DNA of 64,000 bases, from NCBI GenBank assembly GCA_023374025.1, contig SIJG01000050.1:273326-337325 (forward strand), given 5' to 3'. This DNA is from Heterodera schachtii (taxonomy: Eukaryota; Nematoda; Chromadorea; Rhabditida; Heteroderidae). The notes under the pieces are model-generated. The model saw nothing but the letters and a program-made list of their open reading frames with translations, made no database searches and was not told the origin of the DNA. Positions 57,931-64,000 of the stretch are shown here, piece by piece (the stretch's first letter is position 1; every line of letters begins with the position of its first letter). Both the position numbers and the translations under genes were made by a program.

Positions 57931-58396
57931 GGTAATAGTACGGATGGTACCCCTCCCCTTTCTCAAAAAACAAAATTTTCGAATTTTTTTATTTTAGAAA
58001 AGATCATATTAGGGGTTTTAAGGGTCGGATAATCCGAATCTGACATTAATTTTGACCTATGTCGAAACCCGGACCCCCGAACTCGAGCAAAATTCAAATT
58101 TTCGAATTTTTTATTTTTGGTCTAGAAATGGTTGAATGATTTTTGATTAGTGAATTGACCAATCTTAGTTTGTTTCTCTATATGTAAGTCAATTTTAGAC
58201 CAAAAAAAAAAATCCAAAAATTTGGTTTTCGACTTTTTGCTCGAATTCGGGTCCGGGTTTCGACATAGGTCAAAATTAATGTCAGATTCGGATTCTCCGA
58301 CCCTTAAAACCCCTAATATGACCTTTCTCAAAAAAAAAAATTCAAAAATTTTGTTTTTCGAAAAAAAGGGGGGGGGGTACCATCCGTACTATTACC
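57931..58396. mobile_element. Palindromic MITE before gene E, TSD GGTAATGG
   Basis: The TIR GGTAATAGTACGGATGGTAC is perfect at both ends, with the 8-bp duplication GGTAATGG at 57923-57930 and 58397-58404. Each arm contains the TCGGGTCCGGGTTTCGACAT...TCCGACCCTTAAAACCCC core. Related to the intronic MITEs of genes A and B. Confidence 0.9.
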
Positions 58397-58461
58397 GGTA
58401 ATGGAATTAATATTTAAAAAATTACAATTTTTAATTTTTTCCCATTTTTTCCATGTTTCAG

Positions 58462-59900
58462 TTGGATTTGTACTGATGTTTGGATGGACATTCTCCCATC
58501 TTTTGACCGTCCCAAACTTGGTCTCCAAATGGCATTACTTTCTTTCCGTTTCGATGTTTTGGTGGACAAACATTTTGATGACAAAACGACGGAATTGACA
58601 ATTTGGAGACCAATCTCAATTTTGAAGGACGAACGACCAAAACCGATAGTGTCTGTACGGGTCGATGGAAAATGGGTGGATTTTCCTTTTCCTGCCTGTC
58701 CGCTGCGCGACAAAATTCGCTTTAAGAAACTTCTCATTGAGTAATTTGAACTTTTGTATAATCTCATAAAGCATTTCATATTTTTCAGGTACATTGACCA
58801 TTCGGTGATCACTTTTCTCCATTCAAACAAGCAAATTTGGGACAGAAGTGGCACTAAATTGGAATTGGATGTGTGGTCGTCATCCAAAACCGATAACCAG
58901 GCAATTTGGGATGCCTTTGCCCGTCAAATTTGGCCAATTTTTGCGACAAACATTCGCCATTTGGGCTTTACCGATTGTGGTCATTTGGACAATTTGCGTC
59001 GTCTCATATCGCCAACAATCCTCACTGATCTTGATCAATTGAATTCAATCACTTCCGATGATCAATTCCTCGATGTGATCGCTGATTTTGATGGACCAAA
59101 TGCAAATTCTGGCAAAGCGTTGTCCAAATGGTTGCACACTCCAAGCACTGATGGTCAACCGAAGCGATTGCGTTGCCGTAATTATTCACCAAATCTCAAA
59201 TGGGTCAACAATTACAAAGAGGTGATCCGCCATATTTTCTTAAATTGTTTTTGTTTCTCAATTTTGTTCAGATATTTCTCCGTGCCACCGCTTCAGTCAG
59301 TTACAAAATTCGTTTTGGATTTTGGATGACAACAACGGCAATTGAGCCATTTGAATTGGTGAACGAACGGACCAAAGAGAAGCTGACACTGAGCAAAGAA
59401 TCATCATATAATAATTGGCTGTTGAAACGGTGCCCAATTGTTTCGGAGACGGCGGCGGTTCAGCAACAGAAGAAAGATGCAAATTCGGACGACGATTGGG
59501 AACATGAAAATTTGGACCATTTGAACGGAATCAACTTCATTCTTCATGGAAATTGCATTGGGTGTGTAGCAAAAAGGAAGCCTTACTTTTGTAACGGACA
59601 GACAGTACAGTATAATATCCCCTGTACAGTACTTTCCCAGATTCTTGGTCCGGCTGCATGTTTTGTAAAAGACCAGAAATCGTGTTAAAACAGCACTTCA
59701 GTCCTTAGTTTTCCTCCCTCCTGTCCTGTTCCATCTCGGAAACCCTACTTGTCCAAGTTTTTCCAAAATTCCCCATTCTCTACTTTCATAAAATGTTCAT
59801 CATATTTCAAATTGCGCTTTAATTTAGGCCGTTGTCTCCGCCAGAGCAAAGCGACGAAAAAGTGTTCTCTTTTCCCGGGCCCAGTGATCAGTCTGATTAG
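58462..59900 (+). CDS. F-box-like family protein, copy E
   Basis: Exons 58462-58740, 58789-59221, 59272-59561 and 59828-59900 join in phase. They begin WICTDVWMDILPSFDRPKLG...FRFDVLVDKHF (F-box-like), then WPIFATNIRHLGF, LSKWLHTPS, VNERTKEKLTL, an insert VSETAAVQQQKKDANSDDDW and the tail PLSPPEQSDEKVFSF. The lysine-rich first exon seen in A, B and D is not found upstream. A tiny exon at 57913-57923 would be in phase. It is the most divergent and most distant of the five copies, lying ~34 kb from the cluster. Predicted role, by family, is SCF substrate recognition, which is inference. Confidence 0.75.
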
Positions 59901-60570
59901 TGATAATTTGAGAAATTGCCGCTCAGTTTTGCGTTATGATGTTGGAATTTGGATAAATGTTTATGTATCTGACCTCCCAAACCTCATAAATTTGATAACT
60001 AATGCTTATTAACCACAATAGAAATACACACAGTATCACCGACAATTTTTACGATGAATTGGCAAATAAAAACTAAATGACTTGGCCTGCTGATAAAGAA
60101 GGCCGCTTGAAATTTTTAGGGCTAATAATTTAACTAAATAAATTTCCGAAAATGGACAATTTCTCAAAAAAAAAATTCTAGTTTTTTCAGAAATGTTTTG
60201 AGATAGTTCGAAAGGCCTCAATTCCGAACATCACACATCATCTTCGGCTTGCAATTGCAATTAACATTGGCATGTGCCACTATTTAATTGAGCCTTTCCT
60301 TCCGCAAAAATGTGAAGAAGCGCGGGTGCTCTTCATTTTAATGATGCCGAGGAATAAAAAAAATTTAAAAAAAATCATAATTTGAAAAATTTGCGTTCGC
60401 CAAAAGTCACTTTTTACATTTTTGTTTTGTTGTGTTGCGTGTACTGCTCCAAAATCAGCAAAAATTCAAAGTCGGGAAATGTTCATCGCCATTAACTGCT
60501 GCTGCTCATTCTCCATTATTATTCTCTGCACCTCAACGATGTTTTTTGATGTTGGCCAACCGAACACTTA
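59901..60570. other. Gene E 3' flank
   Basis: AT-rich DNA with an AAGAAGGCCGCTTGAAA...GGGCTAAT block also seen at 57330-57360. No gene is recognised. Confidence 0.35.
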
Positions 60571-60571
60571 G

Positions 60572-61065
60572 GAGGCAACCGCTGATGCTGCTGCAGCTGA
60601 ACGTGTTGCCGAGGGGTCGATAGCAGTTCGTACAATGGCGTTTCGTACAATTTGAAATGGGAATGGCCATAACTTTTTTGTTCCTCCGTTAATTTCTTCA
60701 AAATTGGTATCATTCGAAAGCTCTACGTGTTTAGAAGCTTTCATTAAGCAGAAGCTAAGCGATTAGTCAGTTCACCAAAAAGTTATGGTTTATAGTTTAG
60801 AAAAAATTAGGATTTTCTTGAATTTTTAAGTCTTATGTATCATAACTTTTTGGTGAACTGACTAATCGCTTAGCTTCTGCTTAATGATAGCTTCTAAACA
60901 CGTAGAGCTTTCGAATGATACCAATTTTGAAGAAATCAACCGATGAACAAAAAAGTTATGGCCATTCCCATTTCAAATTGTACGAAACGCCATTGTACGA
61001 ACTGCCTTGACCCCGTTGCCGAGAACGGAATGCCAACGGCGGCGGCACTTTGCCTGGCCCAATGA
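60572..61065 (+). pseudogene. Exon interrupted by a Mutator-like palindrome
   Basis: After a CACTTAG acceptor the frame EATADAAAAERVAE stops at the element. It resumes as NGMPTAAALCLAQ with a stop at 61065. Removing the element and one copy of its target duplication restores one open frame, so the element sits in a former exon. The gene is not recognised. Confidence 0.4.
60614..61014. mobile_element. Long-TIR palindrome P5, Mutator-like, TSD GTTGCCGAG
   Basis: Two arms of about 175 bases, nearly perfect, run from GGGTC(G/A)A..GCAGTTCGTACAATGG through AATTGGTATCATTCGAAAGC and AAGCAGAAGCTAAGCG. A 9-bp duplication GTTGCCGAG is at 60605-60613 and 61015-61023 (8 or 9 bp, because one G is shared). 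Long TIRs and a 9-bp duplication are typical of Mutator-like MITEs. P3 at 39.6 kb is a diverged relative. Confidence 0.8.
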
Positions 61066-61240
61066 CTTTGACCTTTTGCGAACAGTTCAGACAAGTCCCC
61101 GTAAAATTGGGTATCCGCATAAATTTCAGACAAACTGTGCAGAAAATAGGAGACTGTGAAAATTTATTGAAAAAAATTTGGCATTTTTTTTATTTAATTT
61201 TTGAAAAATGGACAAAAAAATGTCTCTCTTCCCCTCTCAG

Positions 61241-61680
61241 TTATGCCGAGCTGTCACTGTGCCAACTGCGTTCACAGTTGGCCCAGCTTAGTCATCCTGA
61301 TCGATTTGACAACCGAAGAAATTGCTTTTTTGGCTGGAGCTGCACCCACCATTGGGCCATCATCGACTTTTAATCTCGACAGATGCCGTGCCAAGTGCCC
61401 AAAAGCGTGCCATCCCTGTCTTTTATGCCGTTCCAAGTGCACAAAAGCGTGCCATCCCTGTCTTTGATGCCGTTCCAAGTGCACAAAAGCGTGCCATCCC
61501 CGTTGCCGACCCGGTGCTTGGCCAACTGACAAGCGTACTGTCTTCTTCCCCCAAAAGCCTCTAGCGGTGCATTGTGCCGGTTCCTGCTGTACAAACAGAA
61601 AAACAACAGCTCGTTGCTGCTGATCAACAACGCCGCCGTGCCATTGGCGCAATGCTTTTCGACAACTGTTTAAATTGGCA
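61241..61680 (+). CDS. Exon-like segment of an unrecognised gene
   Basis: After a CCTCTCAG acceptor one frame reads YAELSLCQLRSQLAQLSHPD, which looks coiled-coil-like. A second frame encodes three copies of DAVPSAQKRAIPVF followed by ADPVLGQLTSVLSSSPKSL. All frames are partly open because the repeat unit is a multiple of three, so I cannot fix the reading frame. Confidence 0.35.
61382..61506. repeat. 42-bp tandem repeat, three copies
   Basis: Units start at 61382, 61424 and 61466 (GATGCCGTTCCAAGTGC...). The period of 42 bases keeps any reading frame, giving 14-residue repeats. Confidence 0.9.
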
Positions 61681-61699
61681 TAAACGATAATGTCCAAAA

Positions 61700-62677
61700 G
61701 GATTTGAATGATCCCCATACAAAAAATGGTGCTTATTCATTCTATAAAATTCGCCATTCGTAAAGAATTTATAATTTTATATGAACCATTCATTCTTGGT
61801 ATGTATTGCGTAAATTTGTACTTGGTTAACCAAATCCAACAATCTTGGTATCAATGCCGGGATTGTTGGATTTAGTTGACTGGCTACACCTCCGGCCAAA
61901 AAAATCAATTTATTCGGTTTCAAATCGATCAGATGGCTAAGCTGGGCAGCTGAAAACGGAGTTGGCACAGTCCCAGCTCGGCATAAATATTGGTAAAGCC
62001 GAGTGAATTTGTGCGTAAGCAAAAATCAAATACAACAACACAAATCGCAAAGTTCGATATAGAGTTCACATAATCAACTCATCTTCTGGTCAACCACTCG
62101 GCCCGGGCCAACCGTCGAGAAGACTTTAAAAAAATAGGTAATTAATTTGAGTATTTTAAAATTGTTCACCCATTGTCGACTCCGTCGTCTCTGAAGATCA
62201 TCGTAATTTTGTTCTTTTGTCCTTCAATCCATTCATCAATCTCATTTATCCATTTCTTCTCATCGACTATTGCAATTGGACAACGGATGAGCACAAAAGC
62301 TTTGTCATGATTTGTACTTTTTTGTGCCAGTGTCAATTGCTCCCCAGTAAATTCGTTGGTCCGAGTAAATGACGCAATGGAATAATTGGAAAGGGCGGCG
62401 GAAGGTAAACGAAAACGATGAAAGAAACAGGAGAAGCAGAGGAAAGTGCCTTAAAAGAAAAAATTGGAAATTTTTCTATCGACTAAAAAATTTTTCTGAG
62501 CAATTACAGTGTTTTTTAACTTTTTCCAAAAATTGCAGATTTGTTTTCTTTGAAATTTTTTTAAAGAAAATTTACGAAGATTTTTTTAACTTTTAAAATT
62601 TTTACAATAAATTTTCGATAGATTGGTAATTATTGTATTGCTGTTTTTCAAGCTGTACATTTGTTATGTTGTTCAAG
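61700..62677. other. Intergenic
   Basis: Near 61790-61890 there is a partial CCAAATCCAACAATCTTGGTATCAA core with its inverse TTGTTGGATTTAGTTGAC, a small diverged relative of the palindromes. 62490-62677 is paralogous to 55875-56072, the intron before the duplicated last exon. No other gene is seen. Confidence 0.45.
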
Positions 62678-62851
62678 GTTGCCTGGGAGCACCACCAAAT
62701 TGTGCAGGTGCGCCGGCACAGTTTAAGCCGTCGTGCCGACGCCGCGAACGGCACAGTGAACAACAACAACGGCATTGGCATTTTGGCATACAACAATAAT
62801 CCGCTGAAGAACACATGGATGCCGGACATTGCGCAGGAGGAAGACAATTAA
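62678..62851 (+). CDS. Paralogous last exon (VAWEHHQ)
   Basis: Reads VAWEHHQIVQVRRHSLSRRA...NTWMPDIAQEEDN and stops at 62851. It differs from 56073-56225 by an 8-residue insertion (IGILAYNN-like) in the Asn-rich stretch and by the last residues. The acceptor is GTTCAAG. Similarity continues through the 3' flank to about 63130, while 5' exons are not visible here, so this may be a partial duplicate. Confidence 0.5.
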   Translation, partial: VAWEHHQIVQVRRHSLSRRADAANGTVNNNNGIGILAYNNNPLKNTWMPDIAQEEDN

Positions 62852-63154
62852 TTACTTATTTAGTGTGGATTGTTTATACTGTATTTTAATAGCAAAAAAT
62901 TTTTTATGGGAAGAGAGAGAAAGCATAAAGTGATACGGTATTTAAACCAAAACTACTGTAATATGTTTTTATTTTGTAAAACATAAAATTTGTAATATTT
63001 ACTCATTTGCCTCATTTAAAAAATGACTTCAAGAGCAAGAAATATTTGCATTTTTGATGGGAAATTTTTTTTTAGTTTTTTTAATAAAACTACTTCCCAC
63101 TAATAAAAATAAATACGTACCGACATTTTAATGGGCAATGTGATAATGACTAAG

Positions 63155-63400
63155 GATGGGATTTTTGGGCAAAAGCCTATTTTTTCCTGAGCTCCCCGTG
63201 GCCTGAAACGCACGAAAAACATGTTTTTTTGGGCTGTTGTTAAGCTACTTTTCGAGTTATTAGTGCCTATTTTCTTGGCTTTTATTTTTAGCGCCTAAAA
63301 AGCCTAAAAAATTTTGAAAGAGCCTATTTTTGCCTATTTTGACATTTTGCCCAAAATTATTAACAAAAATGCAATAAACTCGGAAAATACATCCCTAAGA
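63155..63400. repeat. Interspersed repeat related to the 5.1-kb MITE
   Basis: TTTTTTCCTGAGCTCCCCGTGGCC and the following GTGCCTATTTTCTTGGC order match 5155-5260 in SPRY intron 3. It starts TAAGGATGGGATTTTTGGGC near 63151. The opposite end is not found. Confidence 0.6.
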
Positions 63401-63429
63401 AGAAGTTACTTCCCCCCTTTTCCGCCCTT

Positions 63430-63650
63430 GGAAAACAACCGTTCCAAACCAAAGCCTATTGGTTTAAACCAAAACCTATTGGATGGGTGTGGGAGTGAAC
63501 CTAAACCTATTGAAGGGTTTTTATTTATTAATAAAAAATAAACTAAATTAAAATTAAAATAAAATTAAAATAATTAAATTTATAATTATTAAAGCCAAAA
63601 CCTATTGGATGGGTAAGGGAGGTGAACCTGGATGGGTGTGGGAGTAGAGA
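63430..63650. repeat. Minisatellite CCTATTGGATGGGTG
   Basis: Repeated AAACCTATTGGATGGGTGTG and GGAGTGAACCTAAACC words in two blocks separated by an AT-rich spacer. Confidence 0.75.
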
Positions 63651-64000
63651 AGGCAAAACAACTTATTTATTACTTTATTCGGGCGAACAACCTTCACGTT
63701 GTTATTTAATTATTAACAATGTTCATTCTGCCAACAACGTATAAACAACTTATTTTTAAAATTTCCGTCAATTTTTGAAAATTTATTTTAGCGGGAAATA
63801 TCACTTGGGAGAGAGATTACGCAAAATGAGAGAGTGCTGAACTTTCAGTACTGGTCAGACAAAACATTTTTGATGAAGAAAGACAGAGAAAAAACAGAGA
63901 AAAAATATTTTAATAGAGAGGGTTATCGGAAGATATTCAAAGACATAGAGACAATAGAAACATAATGATAATTCTGCGTCTATGACCAAAGGAATCAGCG
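63651..64000. other. No feature seen
   Basis: AT-rich DNA at the window edge; I see no gene or repeat that I can support. Confidence 0.4.

Overview
The window looks like a plant-parasitic cyst nematode (Globodera or a close relative). I infer this from a SPRY gene with the coiled-coil plus SPRY layout of the cyst-nematode SPRYSEC/RBP-1 relatives, a clustered F-box-like gene family of the type abundant in Globodera, short AT-rich introns with TTTCAG-like acceptors, and repeated signs of GC-AG introns. The DNA is AT-rich and packed with repeats. All gene models were assembled by eye; where every exon joins in phase I say so.

Layout. 0-8 kb: a complete nine-exon SPRY gene (3631-7903). 8-24 kb: four F-box-like family members on the + strand, called A (10.7-12.8 kb), B (15.1-17.2 kb), C (19.6-20.7 kb, F-box end missing) and D (22.8-24.3 kb). 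A and B sit in a direct ~4.2 kb tandem duplication. A piece of the SPRY gene lies downstream of B, split by a transposon. 24-35.5 kb: almost gene-free, with nested MITEs, long palindromes, minisatellites and a decayed hAT transposase. 35.9-37.5 kb: a decayed gene with a RING-like remnant. 37.9-43.6 kb: a WDR11 homologue lacking its C-terminus. 44.0-46.5 kb: OSGEP/Kae1 (t6A tRNA modification) lacking its N-terminus. 47.5-48.8 kb: a composite hAT MITE. 49.1-54.1 kb: a Ty3/Gypsy element with identical LTRs and a 5-bp target duplication. 54.7-54.9 kb: an inverted copy of the last two OSGEP exons. 55-64 kb: 3' exons of an unrecognised gene in two paralogous copies, a fifth F-box-like gene (E, to 59.9 kb), a long-TIR Mutator-like palindrome, and repeats.

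The main signal is non-coding. At least eight MITEs can be closed exactly with 8-bp target duplications. Seven are hAT-like with YARNG termini, each with a different TIR, and several are filled with short arrays of their own terminal sequence. Unrelated ones share the same GC-rich palindromic cassette. A separate group of palindromes with unrelated ends shares one core, TTGGTATCATTCGAAAGCTC. Paralogous copies in the window preserve the empty sites for two insertions, so these calls can be checked within this sequence.
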